From: Pseudomonas sp.
GTDB lineage: Bacteria; Pseudomonadota; Gammaproteobacteria; Pseudomonadales; Pseudomonadaceae
Assembly: GCA_022448005.1 (NCBI GenBank)
Contig: JAKUTK010000006.1
Span: 44,121 to 108,120 of the forward strand
Direction: 5' to 3'
Length of the DNA stretch: 64,000 nucleotides
Position 1 is the stretch's first letter; the number at the start of each line of letters is the position of its first letter. The position numbers and the translations under genes were made by a program. The notes under the pieces were generated by a model. The model saw only the letters and a list, made by a program, of their open reading frames with translations, was not told the DNA's origin and searched no databases. Positions 24,908 to 32,148 of the stretch are shown here, in pieces.

Positions 24908-25600
24908 ATGATCGCAGCCGAATTGCTTGCCCCGACCAGCCTTGTGCTGGGGTGGCTGCTCTATGCCGCCGGACTGATATGGGCCTGCATGCGTGCACCC
25001 TGGGTCGAACTGTTCAGCGATACGCGGCGCCAGCACCTACTGTTCGGTGCGGTCCTGGCGATCTTTTTGCTTTGGTTGGTCCGCCGAGACTTCGATTCGG
25101 GTTTGTCTTTCCATTTCATTGGACTGACTGCGGTCACGCTACTGCTCGACTGGCCCTTGGCGATTCTCGCTGCCTTTGTCGCCCAGCTTGGATTGACGGT
25201 CACAGGCCACCAGCAATTGGTTGCCCTTGGCCTGAATGGCGTGCTGCTGGTATTGATACCAGTGACGGTCACCGAAGCTTGCGCGATCGCCGTGGAGCGC
25301 ACCCAGCCTCGCAACCTATTTGTCTATATATTCTTTTCGGGTTTTTTTGCGGCCGGCCTCGCGACCCTGATCTGCATCCTGGCAGGGCTCGGGATCTTGC
25401 TGATCGACGGCCTCTATCCAATGCCGCCCTGGCTGGATGACTTCGCCGGGTACATCTGGCTGGTGATGTTTCCCGAGGCTTTTATCAACGGCGCGGTCGT
25501 CAGTGCGTTAGTGGTGTTCTATCCGGACTGGATGGAAACATTCAACCGCAGCCGCTACTTGCAAGCTCCGTGGAAAGACGACAGCAACGATGATATGTGA
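24908..25600 (+). CDS. Energy-coupling-factor-type membrane protein (CbiM-like)
   Basis: A 230-residue protein with about seven membrane helices starting near residue 8. It resembles the CbiM/ECF substrate-capture family in length and in the patterns TVTGHQQLVALGLNG and FPEAFINGAVVSALVVFYPDWM. In CbiM proteins an N-terminal M-H-I metal-binding start is essential; here the start reads MIAAELL, so nickel or cobalt binding by the usual site is not supported. No partner ATPase or CbiN/CbiQ gene is next to it. ATG at 24908 has AAGGAG nine bases upstream. Function unknown. Confidence 0.65.
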   Translation: MIAAELLAPTSLVLGWLLYAAGLIWACMRAPWVELFSDTRRQHLLFGAVLAIFLLWLVRRDFDSGLSFHFIGLTAVTLLLDWPLAILAAFVAQLGLTVTGHQQLVALGLNGVLLVLIPVTVTEACAIAVERTQPRNLFVYIFFSGFFAAGLATLICILAGLGILLIDGLYPMPPWLDDFAGYIWLVMFPEAFINGAVVSALVVFYPDWMETFNRSRYLQAPWKDDSNDDM

Positions 25601-25653
25601 GTAAGCCGTAGCGCTAGCCAGCCGTGCAACCAAGCCGCGACGCGAACGCGCCC

Positions 25654-25851
25654 TCAGTGCTGGCGCGGCGGCATATCGTCAGAGAACAGATCATCCTCAA
25701 GTTCATTACCTGGGATCGCATGCTCTTCCGACGCCCAAGCACCTAAGTCGATCAGCTTGCACCGCTCTGAACAGAAAGGACGATTCGCACTTTTCACACT
25801 CCACTCGACCGGCGCGCCGCATGTGGGACATTCAACAACCGTAGCACTCAT
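25654..25851 (-). CDS. yacG: DNA gyrase inhibitor YacG (zinc protein)
   Basis: Small zinc-finger protein; the E. coli form binds GyrB and blocks DNA binding by gyrase. The 65 residues show four zinc cysteines at 8, 11, 27 and 31 (C-P-T-C and C-S-E-R-C), the following [16 protein letters not shown] motif, and an acidic tail. ATG at 25851 overlaps the coaE stop as ATGA, so it is translated with coaE. Confidence 0.93.
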   Translation of the reverse strand: MSATVVECPTCGAPVEWSVKSANRPFCSERCKLIDLGAWASEEHAIPGNELEDDLFSDDMPPRQH

Positions 25852-26456
25852 TCCTGACCTCCTCGTAGCGTCAGATAAAAATCATGTAGACGTTTGACCT
25901 CGCTTTCCAGCCAGGCCCGGTCCCGATCATTGACCAGCACATCATCAGCATGACGCAAACGCTCTTCGCGGCTGGCCTGTGCGTTGAGAATGGCGCGGAT
26001 CTGCGCTTCGCTGGTTTGATCACGCTGGATGGCGCGCTCCAACTGCAGCGCCTCTGGCACATCGACCACCAACACGCGCGCAACCTGCTGGTGCTGACCG
26101 GACTCCACCAATAGGGGCGATACCATGATCGCGTACGGCGAGGTCGCCCGAGAGAGATGCTCATCGACTTCCTGGCGTATCAGTGGGTGCAATAGCTGCT
26201 CAAGCCATTTGCGCTGTTCCGGCTCTCGAAACACCAGTTCGCGCAGTGCCGCCCTATCCAGCCCCCCGTCGGACGCAAGAACACCCTCACCGAACCGATC
26301 GACAATCTGCCCCAGGGCCGGACGGCCTGGCTCGACAACCCAGCGTGCAGCATGGTCGGCATCAACCCAGTGCACCCCCAGCCGGCCGAAAGCCTCCACC
26401 GCGGCACTCTTGCCGCTGCCGATCCCGCCAGTCAAACCCAGCACCCAAGGTTTCAT
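25848..26456 (-). CDS. coaE: Dephospho-CoA kinase
   Basis: Phosphorylates the 3'-hydroxyl of dephospho-CoA, the last step in coenzyme A synthesis. The 202-residue protein has the ATP loop [13 protein letters not shown] at its start, then [14 protein letters not shown], the HPLIRQEV motif and the lid helix [20 protein letters not shown] at 26456 is chosen; an upstream in-frame start would add seven residues before a normal family start. It lies between yacG and pilD as in other pseudomonads, but a repeat-rich 379-base gap separates it from pilD. Confidence 0.95.
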   Translation of the reverse strand: MKPWVLGLTGGIGSGKSAAVEAFGRLGVHWVDADHAARWVVEPGRPALGQIVDRFGEGVLASDGGLDRAALRELVFREPEQRKWLEQLLHPLIRQEVDEHLSRATSPYAIMVSPLLVESGQHQQVARVLVVDVPEALQLERAIQRDQTSEAQIRAILNAQASREERLRHADDVLVNDRDRAWLESEVKRLHDFYLTLRGGQE

Positions 26457-26598
26457 CACGCACCGTCCATGCTTCAAAACGACGCGCAGTAGTAACGCCT
26501 GAAAAGCGAGGATGCAAGGGCCGTGTAGGGTTCAATCAGCGAGCGACGCACTCCGCCCTGGAATTGGCCGCCGGCTACGATCCGGCTGCAGATCCGAT

Positions 26599-26622
26599 TT
26601 CGCCGCGGGTCGCGCCTCCCAC
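26599..26622 (-). repeat. REP element (first copy)
   Basis: Matches the genome's 24-base REP core in reverse orientation: starts TTCGCCGCGG and ends GCGCCTCCCAC. Compared with the copies at 30815, 30956 and 34751 the ends GTGGGAGG and GCGAA are conserved while the central bases vary by one or two positions. REPs in Pseudomonas are mobilised by RAYT-type transposases; none is in this window. Confidence 0.7.
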
Positions 26623-26660
26623 CGAAGCAAGACGACGCCAGAGTCGGCTGCCCGCTTGGA

Positions 26661-26771
26661 ACCCTGCAGAAGGCTCGCCTGGACACTGCAAGAGGCCCGT
26701 TTGGAGCACTGCAGAAGGCCCGCTCGATCATTGTAGGAGGCCCGCCTGGACACTGTAGGAGGCCCGCCCCG
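26661..26771. repeat. Five tandem copies of a 22-bp REP-derived unit
   Basis: Units start at 26661, 26683, 26706, 26728 and 26750 with a 22-base period (one copy is 23). The shared core is CTGTAGGAGGCCCGCC with CTGCAGAAGGCCCGC and CTGCAAGAGGCCCG variants. The core equals the first half of the local REP, so the array looks like repeated growth of a REP half. It fills most of the 379-base gap between pilD and coaE; I find no gene there, since open frames in the repeats have no family character. Confidence 0.75.
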
Positions 26772-26835
26772 GGGCAAAGCTTTTAACCCGAGCCCCCGCT
26801 AGCGCGTCGGCACCCTCATCACACAGGCTGCGCCC

Positions 26836-27699
26836 TTAGAACCGAGCGAACTGAAGATAAGTGGAGGTGATCTGCTCACCCCAAAGCAAAGCGATCCAGC
26901 CGGCAATCGCCAGATAAGGTCCGAAGGGAATGGTCGTACCGCTGTCCGCCTTCTGTATGCGCAGCATGATGGTGCCTAGCACCGCGCCCACGACTGATGA
27001 GAGAAGGATGGTCAGCGGCAAAACCTGCCAACCACCCCAAGCCCCCAGCATCGCCAGCAGCTTGAAGTCGCCATAGCCCATGCCCTCCTTGCCGGTCACG
27101 AGCTTGAAAAGCCAGTACACCGACCAGAGACTTAGATACCCAGCAACCGCACCCCACACCGCATCAGGCAACGGCGCAAACAGACCGAAATAGTTGACGA
27201 TCAAGCCCAGCCAAAGCAAAGGCAACACAAGTGAGTCAGGCAGCAACTGGTGATCGACATCGATCATGCTCATTGCCAGCAAACCCCAGGTCAGCAACAG
27301 CATTGCCCCAGCCTGCCAAGAGAAGCCGAAGTGCCAGGCCACATAGCCGGATAACACACCGCAGAGCAGCTCGACCAAAGGGTAACGGCTGCTGATCGGC
27401 GCCCGGCACGACGAGCACTTGCCGCGCAGCGCTAGCCAGCTGACCAAGGGGATATTTTCCCAGGGACGTATCTCATGATCGCACCGCGGGCAGTGAGAGT
27501 TAGGCAGAATCAGATTGAAGGTCGTAGTCGGCTCGACCGGCAACTCCAGGAACTCACGCGCCTGAGCACGCCAGTCTCGCTGCATCATGATTGGCAGACG
27601 ATGGATCACTACATTGAGAAAACTGCCCACCAGCAAGCCCAGCACCAAGGCGCATAAAACAAAGGCCAGCGTGTTGCTGGCCAAAATATCAAAAATCAT
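26836..27699 (-). CDS. pilD: Type IV prepilin peptidase / N-methyltransferase
   Basis: Inner-membrane enzyme that cuts the leader from prepilins and methylates the new N-terminal phenylalanine. The 287-residue protein has about eight membrane segments. A cytoplasmic loop carries a zinc-type tetracysteine: C70-x2-C73 and C95-x2-C98. Catalytic aspartates are in MIDVDHQLLPD (147, 149) and in GMGYGDFK (211). ATG at 27699 is used; an upstream in-frame extension of 17 residues has no family match. It follows pilC by four bases and would process both the short prepilin at 31152 and type II pseudopilins. Confidence 0.96.
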   Translation of the reverse strand: MIFDILASNTLAFVLCALVLGLLVGSFLNVVIHRLPIMMQRDWRAQAREFLELPVEPTTTFNLILPNSHCPRCDHEIRPWENIPLVSWLALRGKCSSCRAPISSRYPLVELLCGVLSGYVAWHFGFSWQAGAMLLLTWGLLAMSMIDVDHQLLPDSLVLPLLWLGLIVNYFGLFAPLPDAVWGAVAGYLSLWSVYWLFKLVTGKEGMGYGDFKLLAMLGAWGGWQVLPLTILLSSVVGAVLGTIMLRIQKADSGTTIPFGPYLAIAGWIALLWGEQITSTYLQFARF

Positions 27700-27703
27700 G
27701 GAC

Positions 27704-28927
27704 TTATCCGACCACACTACCCAGCTGGAAGATCGGCAGGTACATGGCAATGATCAAACCACCAACCAGCACACCCAGCACGGCCATGATCATCGGTTCC
27801 ATCAGTGTCGTAAGGTTATCAACCATGTTGTCCACTTCGTCTTCATAGAAGCTGGCAACCTTGTCCAGCATCTCATCCAACGAACCGGATTCCTCACCAA
27901 TAGCCGTCATCTGGATTGCCATAGAGGGAAATACGCCCGTGGTGCGCATGGAGAAGTTCAGTTGCACACCGGAGGAAACGTCATTGCGAATCTTGGCTAC
28001 AGCGTTTCGGAAGACCACGTTGCCAGTAGCCCCGGCGACCGAGTCCAACGCATCTACCAGCGGCACGCCAGCAGCAAATGTCGTCGAAAGGGTGCGCGCA
28101 TAGCGAGCCACCACTGCTTTGTACATGATGTCGCCAACAATCGGGGTCTTAAGCAGCCCGCGATCCAGGGCATCGCGAAATTTCTGAGAACGTTTGTAGG
28201 CATGCTTAAAGGTGAAGGCAAAGGCGAATAATCCGATCAGTACCAGATACCACCACTCCTGCAACCATCGCGAAAGCCCGACGACCATTTGAGTGAAGGC
28301 AGGCAGTTCGGCACCAAAGCCCTGAAACACGCTTTCGAACTGCGGCACGACTTTGATCAAGAGTATCGCCGATACGATGATCGCGACCACGATCACTGCG
28401 ATCGGGTAGGTCATTGCTTTTTTGATCTTGGCCTTCAGCTGCTCGGTCTTTTCCTTATAGGTCGCAACCCGATCCAACAGGGTTTCAAGCGCACCCGATT
28501 GCTCACCTGACTCCACCAGATTGCAGTAGAGATCATCGAAATACTGGGGTTTCTTGCGCAGCGAGCCAGCGAAGCTGTTACCCGCCGCCACTTCCTGCTT
28601 AACCTCGTCGACCAACTTGCGCATGTTGGGGTTGTCGAAGCCCTCGCCGATGATGTCGAACGACTGCAACAGCGGCACGCCCGCCTTCATCATGGTGGCC
28701 ATCTGACGAGTGCACAGGGCGATGTCCATGGGTTTGATCTTTTTACCAGCACCGAACAGCGAGACGGCTTTCTTGCGCACCTTGAGCGGATTGATCCCCT
28801 GCTTGCGGAGTTGCGCCTTGATCAGCGCCTGGCTTTGACCCGAGAGCTCACCCTTGATCCTGCTGCCCTTGCGGTCGGTTCCTTCCCAGCTGAACACACT
28901 GGTTTTCAACGCTTTCTGCTGCGCCAT
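27704..28927 (-). CDS. pilC: Type IV pilus inner-membrane platform protein
   Basis: GspF-family protein in the inner membrane that couples the assembly ATPase to pilin incorporation. The 407 residues contain two related helical domains: one near FSGQ-like ALCTRQMATMMKAGVPLLQSFDI and one near RYARTLSTTFAAGVPLVDALD, separated by membrane helices (YPIAVIVVAIIVSAILLIKVVPQFE); a third helix lies at the end. ATG at 28927. Only two bases separate it from pilB, and four from pilD, so pilBCD form one operon. Confidence 0.96.
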   Translation of the reverse strand: MAQQKALKTSVFSWEGTDRKGSRIKGELSGQSQALIKAQLRKQGINPLKVRKKAVSLFGAGKKIKPMDIALCTRQMATMMKAGVPLLQSFDIIGEGFDNPNMRKLVDEVKQEVAAGNSFAGSLRKKPQYFDDLYCNLVESGEQSGALETLLDRVATYKEKTEQLKAKIKKAMTYPIAVIVVAIIVSAILLIKVVPQFESVFQGFGAELPAFTQMVVGLSRWLQEWWYLVLIGLFAFAFTFKHAYKRSQKFRDALDRGLLKTPIVGDIMYKAVVARYARTLSTTFAAGVPLVDALDSVAGATGNVVFRNAVAKIRNDVSSGVQLNFSMRTTGVFPSMAIQMTAIGEESGSLDEMLDKVASFYEDEVDNMVDNLTTLMEPMIMAVLGVLVGGLIIAMYLPIFQLGSVVG

Positions 28928-28929
28928 GG

Positions 28930-30639
28930 TTAATCCTTGGTCACGCGGTTGACTTCTTCCAGGCTGGTGATGCCATTCATGGCTTTTACCAGACCGGAGA
29001 TGCGCAAATCATTGAATCCATCTTTGCGCGCCTGGAGGGCGATATCGATGGAGTTACCTTCTTCCATGATAAGCCGCTGCAGGGCAGGCGTGATTTTAAC
29101 CACTTCATAAATACCGACACGGCCCTTGTAGCCGCCGTTGCAATTATCACAACCCACCGGCCCGTAGAGCTGGAACGTGCCAATCCGGTCTTCCGGGATG
29201 CCTTCCTTCAAAAGCGCCTCCCGCGGGATCTCAACTTCCTTTTTACAGCTCGGGCAAAGCTTGCGCGCAAGACGCTGAGCGATGATCAGGTTAACGGAGG
29301 TTGCGATATTGAAGGCCGGCACCCCCATGTTACGGAGACGTGTCAGGGTTTCCGCCGCGCTATTAGTGTGAAGAGTCGACAGCACCATGTGGCCGGTCTG
29401 CGCAGCCTTGACGGCGATCTCCGCCGTCTCCAGGTCACGAATCTCGCCCACCATGATGATGTCCGGATCCTGACGCAGGAAGGCGCGCAGTGCCTGGGCG
29501 AAATCCATACCCTGACGCGGATTGACGTTGACCTGATTAATGCCCTCCAGGTTGATCTCTACCGGGTCTTCCGCGGTGGAAATATTCACATCCACGGTAT
29601 TGAGAATATTCAGCCCGGTGTACAAGGAAACTGTCTTGCCTGAACCGGTCGGGCCCGTGACCAGAATCATGCCTTGCGGCTGCTTTAGCGCGGCCATGTA
29701 CAGCGCTTTCTGTTCTTCCTCATAACCCAGCGCATCGATCCCCATCTTGGCACTGGAGGAGTCGAGGATACGCATCACGATCTTTTCGCCCCACAGCGTG
29801 GGCAGGCTGTTGACGCGGAAATCGATGGACTTGGTCTTGGAGACCTTCATCTTGATCCGCCCGTCCTGCGGCTTGCGCCGCTCCGCAATGTCCAGCGCCG
29901 CCATGACCTTGAGGCGCGCCGATATCCGACTGACCAGCTGCACCGGTGGCCTCGCAACCTCATGTAGTACCCCATCAGTACGAAAGCGGACGCGATAGGA
30001 CTTTTCGTAGGGCTCGAAGTGCAGGTCGGATGAGCCGCGCTTGATTGCATCCAGCAGCATCTTATTGACGAAGCGAACAACCGGCGCGTCATCCGCCTCG
30101 TTATGCTCGCCCTCTTCCTTCTCGGCCGCACCGCCCCCCACTTCGATGTCCAGATCATCAAGATCGGAATCGGACAGCCCGTCCAACGCCGTATTGGCCG
30201 ACTCGAATAGCTTGTCGATGGCTTCGCCAAGCTTGTCATCCTCGACCAGCACCGACTCGACCGAAAGCCCGGTATTGAATTGGATATCGCTGATGGCCTG
30301 GTGATTGGTTGGATCGGATACCGCCACATACAATTTATTGCCACGACGCTGCAGCGGCAGGACCCGGTGCTGGCGGACCAGCTTTTCACTGACCAGATCC
30401 TGAGGCTGGGTTTCTTTATCCAGCGTCGTGAGATCGAAGTACGGAACACCGAACTGCTCACCCGCAACTTCAGCCACCGCCCGGCTTTTCACCAGCTTGT
30501 TCTGCACCAGCCATGAAACCAGCGGCACCTGGTTGCGCTGGGCCTGCTGCTGTGCCTGCAGCGCAATCTTTTCATCAAGCTGACCGACCAGTACCAGTTG
30601 GCGAGCCAAACCACCGAGGGGGGGAGCGTTTTCGTTCAT
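28930..30639 (-). CDS. pilB: Type IV pilus assembly ATPase
   Basis: Hexameric cytoplasmic ATPase that drives pilus extension. The 569-residue protein has the N-terminal MshEN/GSPII_E-type domain, then RecA-like core with Walker A GPTGSGKT (329-336), an aspartate box around DPDIIMVGEIRDLETA (Walker B at 394-401), the histidine box in STLHTNSA and a zinc tetracysteine C462-x2-C465 ... C497-x2-C500. The arrangement is PilB-like rather than GspE. ATG at 30639. First gene of pilBCD, divergent from pilA with a 512-base gap. Confidence 0.96.
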   Translation of the reverse strand: MNENAPPLGGLARQLVLVGQLDEKIALQAQQQAQRNQVPLVSWLVQNKLVKSRAVAEVAGEQFGVPYFDLTTLDKETQPQDLVSEKLVRQHRVLPLQRRGNKLYVAVSDPTNHQAISDIQFNTGLSVESVLVEDDKLGEAIDKLFESANTALDGLSDSDLDDLDIEVGGGAAEKEEGEHNEADDAPVVRFVNKMLLDAIKRGSSDLHFEPYEKSYRVRFRTDGVLHEVARPPVQLVSRISARLKVMAALDIAERRKPQDGRIKMKVSKTKSIDFRVNSLPTLWGEKIVMRILDSSSAKMGIDALGYEEEQKALYMAALKQPQGMILVTGPTGSGKTVSLYTGLNILNTVDVNISTAEDPVEINLEGINQVNVNPRQGMDFAQALRAFLRQDPDIIMVGEIRDLETAEIAVKAAQTGHMVLSTLHTNSAAETLTRLRNMGVPAFNIATSVNLIIAQRLARKLCPSCKKEVEIPREALLKEGIPEDRIGTFQLYGPVGCDNCNGGYKGRVGIYEVVKITPALQRLIMEEGNSIDIALQARKDGFNDLRISGLVKAMNGITSLEEVNRVTKD

Positions 30640-30674
30640 TGAACTGCCTATAAAGGCCAGGGAAATGTGGCGCC

Positions 30675-30703
30675 CTTATATCGCAGTTCCGAATGCCTGC
30701 CAA
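30675..30703 (-). promoter_or_regulatory. Probable sigma-70 promoter of pilBCD
   Basis: On the minus strand TTGGCA (30703 to 30698) and TATAAG (30680 to 30675) are 17 bases apart and end about 35 bases before the pilB start. Good spacing and box quality, not experimentally known. Confidence 0.6.
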
Positions 30704-30814
30704 ACTGGCGAAAATCAGGTGGCAATTTTTGTCACATGCTGACTTGAAGGGCTAAATCAATCCCCAAGCCAGCCGCCCTTCCCCCAACTAATCCTCACCC
30801 CCACCGCTTTTTAT

Positions 30815-30838
30815 GTGGGAGGCACGCCCCGCCGCGAA
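30815..30838 (+). repeat. REP element (second copy)
   Basis: 24-base copy starting GTGGGAGGCACGCCCCG and ending CGCGAA, in the plus orientation. It matches the core of the copy at 30956 at all but about two bases. Confidence 0.75.
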
Positions 30839-30955
30839 CGCTTCCCCCCTTCCTTATCTTTTGGCATTCCTCCACCTCCGCCCCACCAGCCGACACGCCC
30901 GCGCAAACCCCACAACCCCAAGCCCAGCAGCACTTCCAGCCCAGGCACCCGCCCT

Positions 30956-30979
30956 GTGGGAGGCGCGCCCCGCGGCGAA
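30956..30979 (+). repeat. REP element (third copy)
   Basis: 24-base copy starting GTGGGAGGCGCGCCCCG and ending GGCGAA. It is 141 bases from the second copy, same orientation. Together they lie between pilB and pilA. Confidence 0.75.
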
Positions 30980-31090
30980 AACTATCTCTCGACGCACTAA
31001 TGCCTAACCGCAAAAACAGAAGCCCCATACCTCCATAAAAAGTGCGCTACCGCACAGCTTCAAACTCAAGCGCAACGGCGGAGCCTCGCC

Positions 31091-31106
31091 TGGCACAGAA
31101 GCTGCT
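31091..31106 (+). promoter_or_regulatory. Sigma-54 (RpoN) promoter of pilA
   Basis: TGGCACAGAAGCTGCT at 31091-31106 has the -24 GG and -12 GC with exactly the spacing of the consensus TGGCAC-N5-TTGC pattern (one mismatch in the -12 element). Transcription would start near 31118, about 35 bases before the pilA start. Pilin genes of pseudomonads are RpoN and PilSR dependent, so this is expected; the PilSR genes are not in this window. Confidence 0.75.
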
Positions 31107-31151
31107 CTTATCTCACTAGGTCCAACGACCTCACCAACAAGGAGCTTTCCA

Positions 31152-31337
31152 ATGAAGTCCATCAAGAAGCAAAAAGGTTTCACACTGATTGAGCTGATGA
31201 TTGTTATTGCAATCATCGGGATTTTGGCGGCTATCGCGATTCCGCAGTTCAATGACTACCGCGCTAAAGCGAACGATTCTACAGCGCTGGCCGACGCCAA
31301 AAATGGAATTACCGCCCTTACAGCTGCTCAGAAGTAA
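31152..31337 (+). CDS. pilA: Short type IV prepilin (PilA-N-like, 61 residues)
   Basis: A prepilin of only 61 residues. Leader of nine residues (MKSIKKQKG) is followed by [20 protein letters not shown], with the usual Phe1, Glu5 and hydrophobic helix. After PilD processing the mature form would have 52 residues, only the N-terminal helix and a few more. Ordinary pseudomonad pilins are about 140-150 residues with a C-terminal globular domain and disulfide loop. The stop at 31335 is followed by further stops in the same frame, so it is not a truncated long pilin with readthrough. Ribosome site GGAG lies seven bases before ATG 31152. It overlaps the next gene by TAATG. Aromatic residues are Phe1, Phe24 and Tyr27 only. 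Alternative: a decayed pilin. Confidence 0.85.
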   Translation: MKSIKKQKGFTLIELMIVIAIIGILAAIAIPQFNDYRAKANDSTALADAKNGITALTAAQK

Positions 31338-31348
31338 TGGAGAACAAC

Positions 31349-31789
31349 ATGAAAGTTAATTACTTCCTTTTTGCTGGCGCACTTGCTTCCAGCTTGCTTT
31401 TCTCAGGTGCTGTAAACGCAACCGCAGCAGCACTGCCAGACGATGGCAAAGTAACTATTCTTACCTGCGACCTTCTCAATGAAGACGTCACTATCCCGCT
31501 GTCCAACAATGTTATTGCAGCTACCAACTGCGGTGGTACTGCCAAAGCAATTCAGATTGCAACCTGTCATGCTAACGGCCGCACGTCAGAACGAACAGTC
31601 GAAACTCCATGTGGCGGTGCGTCGCCACAACCAGCCTGCACAACCCCTCGGGCAACCGAGGTAGTGAAGGGCGCGACTATATTCACTGCCAGGTCGAATG
31701 GAGGGCAAGTCGGCCCGTCTGAGTTTGATGACTCAGAATGCGTTGCAAGCGACGTCGCGGGGAAAATCCCGGATTTAGATCTGGAATAA
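31349..31789 (+). CDS. Secreted six-cysteine protein, candidate PilA-C-like partner
   Basis: A 146-residue protein that I do not recognise by sequence. MKVNYFLFAGALASSLLFSG followed by AVNATAAA is a Sec signal peptide; the mature part is acidic and carries six cysteines (in TCDLL, TNCGG, ATCHAN, TPCGG, PACTT and DSECV), so disulfides are likely outside the cytoplasm. I choose ATG 31349 because GGAG at 31339 is six bases upstream; an ATG at 31337 overlaps the pilA stop and would give four more residues. The gene is translationally coupled to the short prepilin and ends 50 bases before a terminator. By position and topology it could be the separate globular half of a split pilin, but it has no PilA alpha-1 part. 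G+C is about 51% by hand count over 31381-31620. Confidence 0.7.
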   Translation: MKVNYFLFAGALASSLLFSGAVNATAAALPDDGKVTILTCDLLNEDVTIPLSNNVIAATNCGGTAKAIQIATCHANGRTSERTVETPCGGASPQPACTTPRATEVVKGATIFTARSNGGQVGPSEFDDSECVASDVAGKIPDLDLE

Positions 31790-31838
31790 GCCATGTAGGG
31801 CGGGTGAAGCCCGCGCGGTTACGCACCGCCTGACAACG

Positions 31839-31867
31839 AAACCCTGCCCTCCCCGGCGGGGTTTTGT
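31839..31867 (+). terminator. Rho-independent terminator after the pilin pair
   Basis: Arms AAACCCTGCC (31839-31848) and GGCGGGGTTT (31855-31864) pair fully if one G-T wobble is allowed, with a six-base loop, followed by T residues. It ends the pilA transcript before the ABC transporter genes. Confidence 0.75.
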
Positions 31868-32148
31868 GTCTTGTTGCCCCGGTCCGGCAGGCTACCGTCC
31901 GTTGGCGGCGAGTCCGCCTCCAGCCGTCGACATTGCTTCGGCGTTGCGCCCAACCCGTTATTGGTGTACTGCACTCGCCCTTGTATTTGAATCCATCGTC
32001 GAAGTGATGAAGTTTCGAAACCATCTAAGGTGTGGAAACTCGCAGATTTAAATATCGAGGCCGCAACATTAAACAATCCGCAGACGCGCACTTGCGCAAC
32101 CATTAGAATCGAGCCCGCACTTCCCTCAGTTTAGCCATAGAATCGCTC
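31868..32148. other. Intergenic region before the ABC genes
   Basis: No gene is seen. An imperfect palindrome GGCGGGTGAAGCCCGCGCGG lies just upstream around 31801-31820 inside a GTAGGGCGGGTG-type repeat common in many genomes. The stretch 32040-32140 is A+T richer and should hold the start of the next transcript, but I find no strong -10 and -35 pair. The permease start at 32149 lacks a clear ribosome site. Confidence 0.4.

Larger units (their letters stand above)
30704..31090. other. Divergent intergenic region between pilB and pilA
   Basis: Non-coding stretch of the pilB-pilA gap, separately listed for its two REP copies (30815, 30956). Elsewhere it is C-rich and repeats ACCCCC-type tracts; there is no tRNA gene, although a tRNA gene often flanks pilA in other pseudomonads. 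Frames here show no family character. Confidence 0.5.

Noticed and set aside
24460-25440. Plus-strand frame of 326 codons overlapping the reductase and the CbiM-like gene
   Set aside because: It runs out of frame through two well-supported genes; its sequence is arginine and serine rich without motifs.
26512-26736. Repetitive small frames in the 22-bp array
   Set aside because: Their repeated residues come from the DNA repeats; 22 is not a multiple of three and no ribosome site is present.
31152-31337. Geobacter-like conductive nanowire pilin
   Set aside because: Only three aromatic residues remain in the mature chain, too few to support the aromatic-stacking idea; the split-pilin reading is kept instead.
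31337-31348. ATG at 31337 as start of the cysteine-rich protein
   Set aside because: It overlaps the pilA stop but has no ribosome site; GGAG fits ATG 31349, which also gives a cleaner signal peptide.
31683-32103. Minus-strand frames opposite the cysteine-rich gene and the following gap
   Set aside because: No ribosome site or family match; the plus-strand gene has a good start and signal peptide.
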